Source: Pelagerythrobacter marinus (lineage in GTDB: Bacteria; Pseudomonadota; Alphaproteobacteria; Sphingomonadales; Sphingomonadaceae). Taken from it: a stretch of DNA of 64,000 nucleotides. Below are positions 52,350-61,979 of this stretch, in pieces. A program made the position numbers and the translations under genes. The stretch lies in contig NZ_WTYO01000002.1 of the NCBI RefSeq assembly GCF_009827515.1, positions 248,001 to 312,000 on the forward strand, written 5' to 3'. The first letter of the stretch is position 1. Each line of letters begins with the position of its first letter. The notes under the pieces were generated by a model, which searched no databases, was not told the DNA's origin, and was given only the letters and a program-made list of their open reading frames with translations.

Positions 52350-53254
52350 GCGCGCCCGACCTGCTGGCAGAGTGGCGCGACCACCTGGAGCAGGGCCGGC
52401 GCCGCTCGCCGCACACGGTGCGCGCCTACCTCGCCGCCGCGCAGCGCCTGCTCGCCGCCACCGGTTGCGCGCAGTGGCCCGCCGTCGCGGCGATCGAGGC
52501 GCCCGGCCTGCGCGCGCAGCTCGCCCGGCGCCGGGCAGACGGGCTTTCGAACGCCTCCACCGCGCGCGAGCTGTCCGCGCTCAAGGCCTTCGTCGCCTTC
52601 GCCCGCGAGCGCGCGGGCCGGGCCGATGCCGCCGCGCCGCGCCTGCGCGGGCCGCGCCTGCGCAAGGGCCTGCCGCGCCCGGTCACGCCCGACGACGCGA
52701 GCGGGCTGGCCGACCTCGTCGCGGCCGATGCGGCCGAGGGATGGATCGGCGCGCGCGACCGCGCGGTCCTCCTTCTCCTCTACGGCGCGGGCCTGCGGAT
52801 CGCGGAGGCGCTTTCGCTGCGGGGCGGCGACCTGCCGCTGGGCGACACGCTGACCGTGACCGGCAAGGGCGGCAAGCAGCGCGTCGTCCCGATCCTGCCG
52901 GTCGTGCGCGCGGCGGTGGACGAATATTCGCGCCTGTGCCCCTGGCCCGCGGCGAATGACCAGGCCCTGTTCCGCGGGGCACGCGGCGGCCCGCTCAACC
53001 CGGGCATGGTCCAGAAAGCGGTCGCCCGTGCGCGCACCGCGCTGGGGCTGCCGGCCAGCGCCACCCCCCATGCCCTGCGCCATTCCTTCGCCACCCACCT
53101 GCTCGGCGCCGGGGCCGACCTGCGTTCGCTGCAGGAGCTTCTGGGCCATGCCAGCCTGGGCTCGACCCAGATCTACACCCGGGTCGATGCGGCGACCCTG
53201 CTCGACACCTATCGCGCCGCCCACCCGCGCGAGCGGGAGGAGCCGGGCGACTGA
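52346..53254 (+). CDS. xerC: Tyrosine recombinase XerC
   Basis: Resolves chromosome dimers at dif with XerD. The 302-residue protein has a SAM-like N-terminal core-binding domain (about 8-95) and a catalytic domain with Arg in GLRIAEALSL, Lys near GKGGKQRVV, HALRHSFATHLL (His and Arg), and the nucleophile Tyr in GHASLGSTQIYTRV. Chain length and genomic setting with hemW fit XerC rather than a phage integrase. Confidence 0.92.
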   Translation: MSAPDLLAEWRDHLEQGRRRSPHTVRAYLAAAQRLLAATGCAQWPAVAAIEAPGLRAQLARRRADGLSNASTARELSALKAFVAFARERAGRADAAAPRLRGPRLRKGLPRPVTPDDASGLADLVAADAAEGWIGARDRAVLLLLYGAGLRIAEALSLRGGDLPLGDTLTVTGKGGKQRVVPILPVVRAAVDEYSRLCPWPAANDQALFRGARGGPLNPGMVQKAVARARTALGLPASATPHALRHSFATHLLGAGADLRSLQELLGHASLGSTQIYTRVDAATLLDTYRAAHPREREEPGD

Positions 53255-53263
53255 CCGCCGGGG

Positions 53264-53875
53264 TCAGTCCTCGCCGCCTTTGCGCGGGGTCCAGGTCGCG
53301 ACCCGCCAGAAATAAGCCGCCAGCGTCACCCCGACGAGGCCGAGCACGATCCAGCCGAAGACATGCTCGTACCCTTCGAGGTAGCGCGCAAGCGCCGCCC
53401 CGCCGATGACGAGCAGCGCGTTCCACGCCCCCGCGCCGACGAAAGTGAAGGCGAGGAAGCGCCAGACGTTCATGTGCGCCAGCCCCGCCGGCAGCGAGAT
53501 CATCGTGCGGAACACCGGCGTGCAGCGCAGGATCAGCACGACCCACTGCCCGTGCCGGCGGAAGAAGCGCGAGGCCCCCTCGACATGTTCCCAGTCGAGC
53601 GTCAGCCAGCGCCCCCAGCGGTCGATGAACGGGCGCAGCCGCCGGTAGCCCCAGCGATCGCCGAGCCAGAACCAGGCGTAGTTGCCCGCGGTCGACCCGA
53701 TCGTTCCGGCCAGCATCAGCGGCCAGAACGCCATCTCCCCGCGCTCCACCAGCACGCCGCCGATGCCCATGATCACTTCGGACGGCACCGGGGGAAAGAT
53801 GTTCTCCAGCGCCATCAGCACCGCGATGCCGAGATAGCCGCCGCGCGCTATCGCCTCGATGATGATCTCGTGCAT
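53264..53875 (-). CDS. DedA family membrane protein
   Basis: A 203-residue DedA/SNARE-associated protein. The family start GGYLGIAVLMALENIFPPVPSEVI, the conserved TIGSTAGNYAWFWLGDRWG, and FFRRHGQWVVLILRCTPVFRTMISLPAG with the essential Arg are all present. DedA proteins are linked to lipid carrier recycling and envelope fitness. Convergent to xerC, it follows gshB on the minus strand by 20 bp. Confidence 0.93.
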   Translation of the reverse strand: MHEIIIEAIARGGYLGIAVLMALENIFPPVPSEVIMGIGGVLVERGEMAFWPLMLAGTIGSTAGNYAWFWLGDRWGYRRLRPFIDRWGRWLTLDWEHVEGASRFFRRHGQWVVLILRCTPVFRTMISLPAGLAHMNVWRFLAFTFVGAGAWNALLVIGGAALARYLEGYEHVFGWIVLGLVGVTLAAYFWRVATWTPRKGGED

Positions 53876-53895
53876 GGGGCTGCGGGCTGCCGGGG

Positions 53896-54852
53896 TCAGA
53901 GCGCCGCGTGGCGCGCCTCGATCGCGTCCCAGATCCGCGCGCCGCTGTCGGTGCCGTTGAACGCGTCGATCGCGACGATCCCCGTGGGACTGGTGACGTT
54001 GATCTCTGTCAGCCACTTGCCGCCGATCACGTCGATCCCGACGAAGACGAGGCCCCGCCGCTTGAGCTCGGGCCCCATCGCGGCGCAGATCTCCTCTTCC
54101 CGCGCGGTCAGTTCGGCCGCTTCGGCATGGCCGCCCTGGGCGAGGTTGGAACGAAATTCGCCTTCGCCCGGGAAGCGGTTGATCGCCCCGGCGAACGCGC
54201 CGTCGATCAGCACGATCCGCTTGTCGCCCTCGGCCACCTCGGGCAGGAAGGGCTGCACCATGTGCGGTTCGGGCCAGGTCTGGTTGAACACTTCCGCCAG
54301 CGCGGAAAGGTTGGTCCCGTCGGCGTCGATCCGGAAGATCGCCTTGCCGCCGTTGCCGTGCAGCGGCTTGACCACGACCGCGCCGTGGCGGCGGTGGAAA
54401 TCGCGAATGTCGGCCAGTTCGCGCGCGATCAGCGTCGGCGGCATGAACCGCGCGTAATCGAGCACGAACATCTTTTCCGGCGCGTTGACCACTTCGCGCG
54501 GGTCGTTGACCACCAGCGTTTCGCCGCGCAGCCGGTCGAGCAGCAGGGCGGCGCTGATATAGCCGAGGTGGAACGGCGGGTCCTGCCGCATGAGGACGAC
54601 GTCGATGTCGCGCCCGAGGTCGATCCTCTCCCGCTCCCCCAGCCAGCGGAAATGGTCGCCCTCCACCCGCTGGACCGAGACCTCGCGCGCCCAGGCGGTG
54701 ACCCGGTCGTCCTCCCAGGCCAGGGTCGCAACGTCGTAGTGCCACAGGCGATGGCCGCGCGCCTGGGCGGAAAGCATCAGCGCGAACGAGGAATCGCCCG
54801 CGATCCGCACGCTTTCGATCGGGTCCATCTGGATGGCGACGCGTAAGGGCAT
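53896..54852 (-). CDS. gshB: Glutathione synthetase
   Basis: Joins gamma-glutamylcysteine and glycine with ATP. The 318-residue protein has an ATP-grasp fold: DVVLMRQDPPFHLGYI, NAPEKMFVLDY, VVKPLHGNGGKAIF, and the metal-binding KWLTEINVTSPTG. ATG 54852 has AAGAGAA upstream. It sits in the common yraN-rsmI-gshB cluster. Confidence 0.95.
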   Translation of the reverse strand: MPLRVAIQMDPIESVRIAGDSSFALMLSAQARGHRLWHYDVATLAWEDDRVTAWAREVSVQRVEGDHFRWLGERERIDLGRDIDVVLMRQDPPFHLGYISAALLLDRLRGETLVVNDPREVVNAPEKMFVLDYARFMPPTLIARELADIRDFHRRHGAVVVKPLHGNGGKAIFRIDADGTNLSALAEVFNQTWPEPHMVQPFLPEVAEGDKRIVLIDGAFAGAINRFPGEGEFRSNLAQGGHAEAAELTAREEEICAAMGPELKRRGLVFVGIDVIGGKWLTEINVTSPTGIVAIDAFNGTDSGARIWDAIEARHAAL

Positions 54853-54881
54853 TGGGGGTTCTCTTTCGGTCGGTATCGGCG

Positions 54882-55232
54882 TCAGGGCTGCCAGGCGTTG
54901 ACGATGTGGCGGGGGATCGCCCCGGGCGCAAGGAGGATCACGTCGATCCGCAGGTCCTCGCCCCCGTTCGCGTATTCGTGCGCGACCGCCTCGGCCGCGG
55001 CGGCGACGCGGGCCAGGCGGAACTCGTCGATCGCGTGGTCCAGCTCGGCCGCCCGCGCCCGCCACTTGACCTCGACGAAAGCGATCACATTGCCGCGCCG
55101 GCAGACGAGGTCGATTTCCCCCAGCGGGGTCCGGCGCCGGCGGTCGAGCACGCGCCAGCCCTGCAACTGCATCCACAGCGCGGCCCGCCCTTCGCCCGCC
55201 CGGCCCTGCCGTTCGGCGCGCTGGCGCTTCAT
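54882..55232 (-). CDS. UPF0102 family protein YraN
   Basis: A 116-residue endonuclease-like fold protein of the YraN family, whose function is unclear. The conserved blocks are GRAGEGRAALWMQLQGW, PLGEIDLVCRRGNVIAFVEVKWR (the Asp-Glu-Lys nuclease-like pattern) and DVILLAPG. ATG 55232 overlaps the rsmI stop by ATGA. gshB follows 29 bp downstream. Confidence 0.93.
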   Translation of the reverse strand: MKRQRAERQGRAGEGRAALWMQLQGWRVLDRRRRTPLGEIDLVCRRGNVIAFVEVKWRARAAELDHAIDEFRLARVAAAAEAVAHEYANGGEDLRIDVILLAPGAIPRHIVNAWQP

Positions 55233-56077
55233 GCCCCGCGCAGTTCCAGCGCCCGGGCGTAAAGCGCCTTGCGGTCGTGCCCGGTCGCCCGCGCCACTTG
55301 CGCCGCGGCCTGCGAAGGCTTGGCCGAAGCCAGCGCCTCGCGCAGCAGGGCGTCGATGTCCTGCCCCGGCGGCGGGCCGGCCGCGCCGGGGCCGATCAGC
55401 AGGACGATCTCGCCCTTCGGCGGATGGGCGGCATAATGCCGGGCGAGATCCGGCGCGCTGCCCGTGCGGCATTCCTCGTGCAGCTTGGTCAGCTCGCGCG
55501 CGACCGAGACTTCGCGCCCGGGCAGGACCGCGGCGATCGCGTCGAGCGATTTCACGAGGCGCGGCGCCGTTTCGTAGAAGATCGCCGTCGCGTCGATGCC
55601 GGCGACGGCCTCCAGCGCCTCGCGCCGGGCCTTGTCCTTGTTGGGCAGGAACCCGGCGAACAGGAACCGGTCGTTGGGCAGGCCCGACAGGGTCAGCCCC
55701 GCGATCGCCGCGCAGGCCCCCGGCAGCGCGGTGACCGCGATGCCCGCCGCCCGTGCCGCGCGCACGAGGCGATAGCCGGGATCGGAGACGAGCGGGGTGC
55801 CCGCGTCGCTGACCAGCGCGATCGCCTGATCGTGCATGTCCGCCACCAGTCGCTCGCGCTCCGCCGCGCCGGCGTGGTCGTCGTAACGCCGCAGCGGTTT
55901 CGACAGCCCGAGGTGCTTCATCAGCTTGCCGGTCACCCGCGTATCCTCGCACGCGACCGCGTCGCAGCGCGCCAGCGTCTCGGCTGCCCGCACGGTGATG
56001 TCGCCGAGATTGCCAATCGGGGTCGCGACTATATAGAGACCGGGTCGGAGAGGTTGGTGGGCCACTCCCGCATCCAT
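55229..56077 (-). CDS. rsmI: 16S rRNA (cytidine1402-2'-O)-methyltransferase RsmI
   Basis: Methylates the 2'-O of C1402 in the ribosome decoding centre. The 282-residue tetrapyrrole methylase fold protein shows LYIVATPIGNLGDIT, CEDTRVTGKLM, ALVSDAGTPLVSDPG and FYETAPRLVKSL. ATG 56077 is chosen over GTG or ATG further upstream because a divergent lipoprotein gene begins at 56104. It is divergent from the LpoA-like gene, as in E. coli. Confidence 0.94.
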   Translation of the reverse strand: MDAGVAHQPLRPGLYIVATPIGNLGDITVRAAETLARCDAVACEDTRVTGKLMKHLGLSKPLRRYDDHAGAAERERLVADMHDQAIALVSDAGTPLVSDPGYRLVRAARAAGIAVTALPGACAAIAGLTLSGLPNDRFLFAGFLPNKDKARREALEAVAGIDATAIFYETAPRLVKSLDAIAAVLPGREVSVARELTKLHEECRTGSAPDLARHYAAHPPKGEIVLLIGPGAAGPPPGQDIDALLREALASAKPSQAAAQVARATGHDRKALYARALELRGA

Positions 56078-56103
56078 GAACACGACGACGGGGAGCCGCA
56101 AGC

Positions 56104-57264
56104 ATGAAGCGTTGGAAACTGACACGGCGAATGCTGGTTGTCGCCGGGGCGAGTGCCGTCCTGGCCGGGTGCCAGATCATTCCCAAGGGGCCGGCAAGCC
56201 GCCCGGCGCCCGAACCGGCCCCCGCCCCCGATCCCGGCCCCTCGGGCCTGCCCAGCGACGAGACGCGGCACCGCGTCGCCCTGCTGGTGCCGATGTCGGG
56301 CGATAACGGCGCGGTCGGCCAGTCGATCGCCAACGCGACGACGATGGCCCTGCTCGATACCAGTGCCGACAACCTGCGGATCACGACCTACGACACCGCG
56401 CGCGGCGCGCGCGAGGCGGCCCGGCGCGCGATCGCCGACGGCAACCGGCTGATCCTGGGCCCGCTGATGGGCGACAACGTGCCGACCGTCCTGGCGGAGG
56501 CGCGGCCCGCCGACGTGCCGCTGATCTCCTTCTCCAACGATACCGCCGTGGCCGGGCCCGACGTGTTCCTGATGGGTCACATCCCCGACCAGTCGATCGC
56601 GCGCAGCGTCAGCTATGCCCGCGATCGCGGCTCCGAACGCTTCGCCGCGATCGTGCCCGACGGCGAATACGGCCGCCGCGCGGAACTCGCGTTCTCCAGC
56701 GCGGTGCGCGATTCGGGCGGGCAACTGGTGGCGACGCAGCGCTATACCCGCGGCAATACCTCGATCGTCAGCGCGGCCCAGCGGCTGAAGCAGGAAGGCG
56801 GGTTCGACACGGTGCTGATCGCCGACGGCGCGCGCCTGGCGACCCAGGCCGCGGGCGAGCTGCGGCCGCGCGGCACCGGCGCGACCCAGATCATCGGCAC
56901 CGAGCTGTGGAGCGGCGAAAGCGCGGTTACCCGTGCGGCGGCCCTGCGCGGGGCCCTGTTCGCCGCCGTGTCGGACGCGCGGTTCAAGCGTTTTTCCGAC
57001 AGCTATCGCAACCGCTTCGGCGCGCAGCCCTATCGCATTTCCACCCTCGGCTACGACAGTGTCCTGCTGGCGCTGCGGGTCGCGCAGGACTGGCGCGTCG
57101 GACGCCCCTTCCCGGTCTCGCAACTGCGCGAGGACAGCGGCTTCCTCGGCCTCGACGGGCCGTTCCGGTTCGGCCGCGACGGGGTGATCGAACGCGCGAT
57201 GGAAGTGCGCGAGATCCGCGACGGGCAGGTCGTCATCGTCTCGCCCGCGCCGAGTGGTTTCTGA
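56104..57264 (+). CDS. LpoA-like penicillin-binding protein activator lipoprotein
   Basis: A 386-residue outer-membrane lipoprotein (lipobox VLAGC). After a Pro-rich stretch (about 35-55) comes a periplasmic-binding fold (RHRVALLVPMSGDNGAVGQSIANATTMALL and so on, ending FRFGRDGVIERAMEVREIRDG). LpoA's C-terminal domain activates PBP1A. Here only the binding-protein part is present, as in other alphaproteobacteria. The position next to rsmI supports the call. Confidence 0.85.
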   Translation: MKRWKLTRRMLVVAGASAVLAGCQIIPKGPASRPAPEPAPAPDPGPSGLPSDETRHRVALLVPMSGDNGAVGQSIANATTMALLDTSADNLRITTYDTARGAREAARRAIADGNRLILGPLMGDNVPTVLAEARPADVPLISFSNDTAVAGPDVFLMGHIPDQSIARSVSYARDRGSERFAAIVPDGEYGRRAELAFSSAVRDSGGQLVATQRYTRGNTSIVSAAQRLKQEGGFDTVLIADGARLATQAAGELRPRGTGATQIIGTELWSGESAVTRAAALRGALFAAVSDARFKRFSDSYRNRFGAQPYRISTLGYDSVLLALRVAQDWRVGRPFPVSQLREDSGFLGLDGPFRFGRDGVIERAMEVREIRDGQVVIVSPAPSGF

Positions 57265-57398
57265 AGCGCGGGCGGCATCGCGCCGCGTGATACGCGAACG
57301 ACCGGCGGCCTCGTGCCGCCGGCTGACCCGCAAGAGAGCGTCGGATAACCGCGCCGAACGGCTTGAGCGGCGCCCCTGCCCGGCGCAATAGACAGACC

Positions 57399-59375
57399 AT
57401 GTCCGAAGACCTGTTCGAAAACCCGGCCGCCACGGGCGGCGATTACGACGCTTCCTCGATCGAGGTGCTGGAGGGGCTGGAGCCCGTGCGCCGTCGGCCC
57501 GGGATGTATATCGGCGGCACCGACGATCGCGCGCTGCACCACCTGGCCGCCGAAGTCCTCGACAACGCGATGGACGAGGCCGTGGCCGGCCATGCCTCGC
57601 GGATCGAGGTTTCGCTGGAGGAAGGCAACCGGCTGACGATCACCGACAACGGGCGCGGCATCCCGGTGGCCGAACATCCCAAGTTCCCCGGCAAGTCCAC
57701 GCTCGAGGTGATCCTCTCCACCCTCCATTCGGGCGGCAAGTTCTCGGGCAAGGCCTATGCGACCAGCGGCGGCCTGCACGGCGTCGGGGTCTCGGTGGTC
57801 AACGCGCTTTCCAGCCACACGCGGGTCGAGGTCGCGCGCGAGCGCAAGCTCTATGCCCAGGAATTCGCGCGCGGGGCGACCCTCGGCGGGCTGGAGGAAC
57901 TGGGTGCGGCGCCCAACCGGCGCGGCACGAGCGTCGCCTTCACCCCCGACAGCGAGATCTTCGGCGAGCGGCAGTTCAGCCCGCGGCGCCTGTTCAAGCT
58001 CGCCCGGTCGAAGGCCTATCTCTACGCCGGGGTGGAAATCCGCTGGAAATGCGCGGCCGCCCTGGCGAGCGAGGACGTTCCGGCAGAGGCGGTGTTCAAG
58101 TTCCCCGGCGGCCTCGCCGATCACCTGGCCGAACAGGTCGGCGACCGCGAGTGCGTGACCAGCAGCCCTTTCTCGGGAACGCAGGATTTTCCCGATGAAC
58201 AGGGGCGGGTCGAATGGGCGATCGCCTGGCCGCTGTGGTCCGACGGCTCGACCAGCTGGTACTGCAACACCGTGCCCACGCCCGACGGCGGAACGCACGA
58301 ACAGGGCCTGCGCGCGGCGCTGACCAAGGGGCTGCGCGCGTTCGGCGACCTCACCGGCCAGAAGAAGGCGAAGGACATCACCGCCGACGACGTGGTCACC
58401 GGGGCGGAGATCATGCTCAGCGTCTTCATCCGCGATCCCCAGTTCCAGAGCCAGACCAAGGACCGCCTGACCTCGCCCGAGGCCGCGCGCCTGGTGGAAA
58501 ACGCGGTTCGCGACCACTTCGACCATTTCCTCGCCGACAACATGGAACGCGGCAAGGCCCTGCTCGGGCAGGTCATGGAACGGATGGACGAGCGCCTGCG
58601 GCGCAAGCAGGAACGCGAGGTCAAGCGCAAGACCGCGACCAACGCCAAGAAGCTGCGCCTGCCCGGCAAGCTGACCGATTGCAGCGGCGAAGGCGCGGGC
58701 GAGACCGAGCTGTTCATCGTCGAGGGCGACAGCGCCGGCGGCAGCGCCAAGCAGGCGCGCGACCGCAAGACCCAGGCGATCCTGCCGATCCGCGGCAAGA
58801 TCCTCAACGTCGCCTCCGCCAGCGCCGACAAGATCCGCGCGAACAGCGAGATCGCCGATCTCGTCCTGGCGCTGGGCTGCGGCACCCGGAAAGACTGCGA
58901 CCCGGAAAGCCTGCGCTACGACCGGATCGTGATCATGACCGACGCCGACGTCGACGGCGCGCATATCGCGACGCTGCTGATGACGTTCTTCTTCCAGGAA
59001 ATGCCCGAGGTCGTGCGCCGCGGGCACCTGTTCCTCGCCCAGCCCCCGCTCTACCGCCTGACCGCCGGGAAGGAGAGCGCCTATGCCCGCGACGACGCGC
59101 ACCGGGCGGAGCTGGAGGCGACGGTGTTCAAGGGCCGCAAGGTCGATGTCGCCCGTTTCAAGGGCCTGGGCGAGATGAACCCGCAGCAGCTGCGCGAAAC
59201 CACGATGAACCCCGATACCCGCAGCCTCGTGCGCATCACCCTGCCGGCCGAGCACGAGCAGCGGCACGCGGTGAAGGAACTGGTGGACCAGCTGATGGGG
59301 CGCAACCCGGAACACCGGTTCAACTTCATCCAGAACCGCGCCGGGGAGTTCGACCGCGAGATGATCGACGCCTGA
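57399..59375 (+). CDS. parE: DNA topoisomerase IV subunit B
   Basis: The ATPase subunit that with ParC decatenates chromosomes. The 658-residue protein has the GHKL motifs [29 protein letters not shown] and [14 protein letters not shown], and the TOPRIM block [14 protein letters not shown] and [12 protein letters not shown]. Length and the short linker match ParE, not GyrB (about 800 residues). ATG 57399 follows GACAGACC. Confidence 0.95.
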   Translation: MSEDLFENPAATGGDYDASSIEVLEGLEPVRRRPGMYIGGTDDRALHHLAAEVLDNAMDEAVAGHASRIEVSLEEGNRLTITDNGRGIPVAEHPKFPGKSTLEVILSTLHSGGKFSGKAYATSGGLHGVGVSVVNALSSHTRVEVARERKLYAQEFARGATLGGLEELGAAPNRRGTSVAFTPDSEIFGERQFSPRRLFKLARSKAYLYAGVEIRWKCAAALASEDVPAEAVFKFPGGLADHLAEQVGDRECVTSSPFSGTQDFPDEQGRVEWAIAWPLWSDGSTSWYCNTVPTPDGGTHEQGLRAALTKGLRAFGDLTGQKKAKDITADDVVTGAEIMLSVFIRDPQFQSQTKDRLTSPEAARLVENAVRDHFDHFLADNMERGKALLGQVMERMDERLRRKQEREVKRKTATNAKKLRLPGKLTDCSGEGAGETELFIVEGDSAGGSAKQARDRKTQAILPIRGKILNVASASADKIRANSEIADLVLALGCGTRKDCDPESLRYDRIVIMTDADVDGAHIATLLMTFFFQEMPEVVRRGHLFLAQPPLYRLTAGKESAYARDDAHRAELEATVFKGRKVDVARFKGLGEMNPQQLRETTMNPDTRSLVRITLPAEHEQRHAVKELVDQLMGRNPEHRFNFIQNRAGEFDREMIDA

Positions 59376-59409
59376 TCGCGCACCGGCGGCCGTGCGCGAG
59401 GGGTCCCGG

Positions 59410-60624
59410 TCAGTCCTCCGCCCGGGTGTGGATGTGCAGGTGCCCCTCCAGCGTGCGGTGGACCGGGCACTTGTCGGCAATCGCCACGATCCGGCGGCGC
59501 TGGTCGTCGTCCAGCGGCCCGCGGACCGCGATCCGGCGGTGCAGCGCCTGGATCTGCCCGTCCTCGCCATCGAGCGCGTGTTCGCAGTCTTCCTCGTGAT
59601 CGCGCTCGTGCGAGAGGTGGATCGTCGCCCCCTCCAGCGGCCAGCCCTTGCGATCGGCGTAGAGGCGCATCGTCATCGCGGTGCAGGTGCCGAGCGCGGC
59701 GAGGAGCAGGTCGTAGGGCGTCGGGCCGCTGTCGTCGCCGCCGTAGCTGCGCGGTTCGTCGGCCACGAAGCGGTGGGCGGGCGTGTGCACTTCGGTGCCG
59801 AACTTGCCATGGCCGCTTCGCACCACGACCCCTTCTTCGGGCATCGGCCAGTCGTCGCGCAGCGGGAGGTATCGCGTGCTCCACCCGGCGATGACGGTCG
59901 CGGCGAACTCCGCATCGCGGGCGTCGAGCAGGAGGTGATCGGCCCCCGCCAGGCTGACGAAGCTCTTGGGATGGAGCGCGGCCTGGAACAGGGCGCTGGC
60001 GTTCTCCACCCCGACGAGGTCGTCGGTCGGCGAATGGAGGAACAGCACCGGCACGCGAAGCCGGGCGACTTCGGCCAGGAGATCGGTCGCTTCGACCCGG
60101 TCGAGGAACTCGCCGCTCAGTTCGAACGGCCGCCCACCGATCGAGACGGTTGCCGTTGTCCCCGCGCGGATCGCGTCGAGGTCGCCCTCGATCCTGCGCA
60201 GAACGTGCGGCACGTCCGACGGGGCGCCGATCGTCGCCACCGCGGCCACCCGGTCGAAGCCGAGATCGTCGGCCGCCGCCAGCACCGCCGCCCCGCCCAG
60301 GCTGTGCCCGACCAGCAGGATCTTGTCCCCGAACCGGTCGGCCAGGTATCGCCCGGCAGCCACGAGGTCCTCCACGTCGGTGGCAAATCCCGCCCGGCCG
60401 AACTCGCCCCCGCTGCCGCCCAGCCCGGTGAAGTCGAAGCGCAGGCAGGCGATCCCCTCGCGCGCGAGGGCGCGGGCAACCGCGACCGCCGCCTTGCTCT
60501 GGCTGGTGCAGGTGAAACAGTGCGCGAACAGCGCCGCCCCCCGCACGAGGCCGGTCGGCAGCTCGAGCGAACCCGACAGTTCGTGCCCGGCGGCGGTGGT
60601 TACGGCGATCTTTTCGGTCGGCAT
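59410..60624 (-). CDS. Alpha/beta hydrolase-OsmC fusion protein
   Basis: A 404-residue two-domain protein. The N-terminal alpha/beta hydrolase (about 1-255) has the nucleophile elbow GHSLGG and the late His in GADHLLLD. The C-terminal OsmC-like domain (about 270-400) has [20 protein letters not shown] and [12 protein letters not shown], with two Cys at the peroxidatic and resolving positions. OsmC-type proteins reduce organic hydroperoxides. ATG 60624 has AAGGGA upstream. The fused form is known in several proteobacteria. Confidence 0.9.
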   Translation of the reverse strand: MPTEKIAVTTAAGHELSGSLELPTGLVRGAALFAHCFTCTSQSKAAVAVARALAREGIACLRFDFTGLGGSGGEFGRAGFATDVEDLVAAGRYLADRFGDKILLVGHSLGGAAVLAAADDLGFDRVAAVATIGAPSDVPHVLRRIEGDLDAIRAGTTATVSIGGRPFELSGEFLDRVEATDLLAEVARLRVPVLFLHSPTDDLVGVENASALFQAALHPKSFVSLAGADHLLLDARDAEFAATVIAGWSTRYLPLRDDWPMPEEGVVVRSGHGKFGTEVHTPAHRFVADEPRSYGGDDSGPTPYDLLLAALGTCTAMTMRLYADRKGWPLEGATIHLSHERDHEEDCEHALDGEDGQIQALHRRIAVRGPLDDDQRRRIVAIADKCPVHRTLEGHLHIHTRAED

Positions 60625-60630
60625 GGCGTT

Positions 60631-60664
60631 CCCTTGCTGAATTGGCCCTTGCTGAATCGGCCCT
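60631..60664. repeat. Tandem 15-bp repeat covering the ribosome site
   Basis: CCCTTGCTGAATTGG (60631-60645) and CCCTTGCTGAATCGG (60646-60660) differ at one base and are followed by CCCT. The repeat duplicates the AAGGG ribosome site of the hydrolase-OsmC gene on the minus strand. Confidence 0.8.
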
Positions 60665-60739
60665 CGATATGCTGCCCGCCCGACAGGTCCCGGCAACGGG
60701 CCCCGATAACAGGCGCACGGCGACCGGCGAAACCGCCCG

Positions 60740-60791
60740 GGAACCTAGCGCCTTGCCGGGGCGGTGGGAAATTTTCCGCGCTTTCGTGTAA
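60740..60791 (+). promoter_or_regulatory. Candidate ECF-type promoter region
   Basis: Two overlapping readings exist: GGAACC (60740-60745), 16 bases, CGGT (60762-60765); or GGGAAATTTTCC (60766-60777) followed by CGTGTAA (60785-60791). Both resemble ECF or EcfG promoters and precede the sigma gene at 60822. Confidence 0.45.
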
Positions 60792-60821
60792 GCTTTTCGC
60801 CCGGGGCAGGACTAAGGGGGC

Positions 60822-61343
60822 ATGTCCAGCGATCAGCACACTCTCTACGCCCGGGCCGGCGAGCTTTTCGCACCCGCGATCGCCCGCCTCGCCCGCGCGT
60901 TCGAGCGCGATCGCGAGAAGGCGCGCGACCTGGAGCAGGACATCCATGCCGAGCTGTGGCGCAGCTTCGCGCGTTTCGACGGGCGCTGTTCGCTCAAGAC
61001 CTGGACGTATCGCGTCGCGCACAACGTCGCGGCAGACCACGTCGCGGCGGCGAGCCGCCGGCCGGAGCCGGTGCCGCTGGATGCGATCGAGAGCCTGCCC
61101 GAGGCCGGCGATGCCGAGCGCCAGGCGGCCGAAAACCTCGCGATCGAACGCGTGCGCGAACTGGTCCGCCGCCTGCCCCCGCTCGATGGCCAGGTCATCG
61201 TGTTGTGGCTGGAAGGCCAGAGCGGCAGCGAGATCGCCGAGATCACCGGCCTGAGCGTCGGCGCCGCGCAAGTGCGCGTGCACCGGGTGAAGAGCCTGAT
61301 CGCGGCCGCATTCGAACACCCCGAAGTGGAACCGAGCCGATGA
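60822..61343 (+). CDS. ECF RNA polymerase sigma factor
   Basis: A 173-residue sigma factor with region 2 (about 20-90: EKARDLEQDIHAELWRSFARFDGR, then SLKTWTYRVAHNVAADHV) and region 4 (about 110-165: PPLDGQVIVLWLEGQSGSEIAEITGLSVGAAQVRVHR). It is a typical ECF layout without region 1.1 or 3. AAGGGGG lies before ATG 60822. The next gene overlaps by ATGA and may encode its anti-sigma factor. Confidence 0.92.
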   Translation: MSSDQHTLYARAGELFAPAIARLARAFERDREKARDLEQDIHAELWRSFARFDGRCSLKTWTYRVAHNVAADHVAAASRRPEPVPLDAIESLPEAGDAERQAAENLAIERVRELVRRLPPLDGQVIVLWLEGQSGSEIAEITGLSVGAAQVRVHRVKSLIAAAFEHPEVEPSR

Positions 61344-61969
61344 CCCGCACCCTATTCGATCAATGGGCCGCCGAAGGCGCGTCGGCCCGCTTCACCCCCG
61401 GCGACGCGCTGGCCGATCGGCGCACGCGCTTCGAACGCCGGGTCCGCCGCCGCAACCTGACCGAATATGTCGCCGGCGCGCTGGTGATCCCGGTCTTCGC
61501 CTGGACCGCGTGGCTTACCGCCCGCGCGGGCGAGATCGTCCTCACCGCGGGCTGGCTGGCCGGGATCGTCGGCATGGTCGTGGTGCTGTGCGGCCTCTAT
61601 TACCGCGCCGGAAACCTGCCCCACCGGCCCGAGGTCGATTGCCGCAGCCACTTGCGCGCGCAGCTGGTCCACCAGCGCGATGCCCTGGCCAGCGTGCCGC
61701 GCTGGTACCTCGCCCCGCTCGTCCCCGGCCTCGCCCTGGTGACGGTGGGATCGGTCCTGCCGATCGCGCGCGCCGAAGGCTGGATCGTCGCGTCGCTCGC
61801 GGCGGCCGGGCCGCTCGCGCTGATCGCCGGGGTCTTCGCCGGGATCGCCTGGCTCAACCGCCGCGCCGCGCGCGAACTGGCGCGCGAGATCGAGGCACTC
61901 GATTCGGCCGCCGGATCGGCCGCCGGAGCCGACAACGATCGCGCGGCACCCCGCCCGCCCCACGACTGA
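61340..61969 (+). CDS. Four-helix membrane protein, possible anti-sigma factor
   Basis: A 209-residue protein with a soluble N-terminal stretch of about 40 residues (Arg-rich: RRTRFERRVRRRNL), four membrane helices (about 44-62, 68-88, 128-146, 154-175) and a short polar tail. The overlap with the sigma gene suggests the sigma/membrane anti-sigma pairing. No zinc-binding anti-sigma motif (HxxxCxxC) is seen, so the role is inferred. Confidence 0.75.
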   Translation: MTRTLFDQWAAEGASARFTPGDALADRRTRFERRVRRRNLTEYVAGALVIPVFAWTAWLTARAGEIVLTAGWLAGIVGMVVVLCGLYYRAGNLPHRPEVDCRSHLRAQLVHQRDALASVPRWYLAPLVPGLALVTVGSVLPIARAEGWIVASLAAAGPLALIAGVFAGIAWLNRRAARELAREIEALDSAAGSAAGADNDRAAPRPPHD

Positions 61970-61979
61970 GGAGATACCG

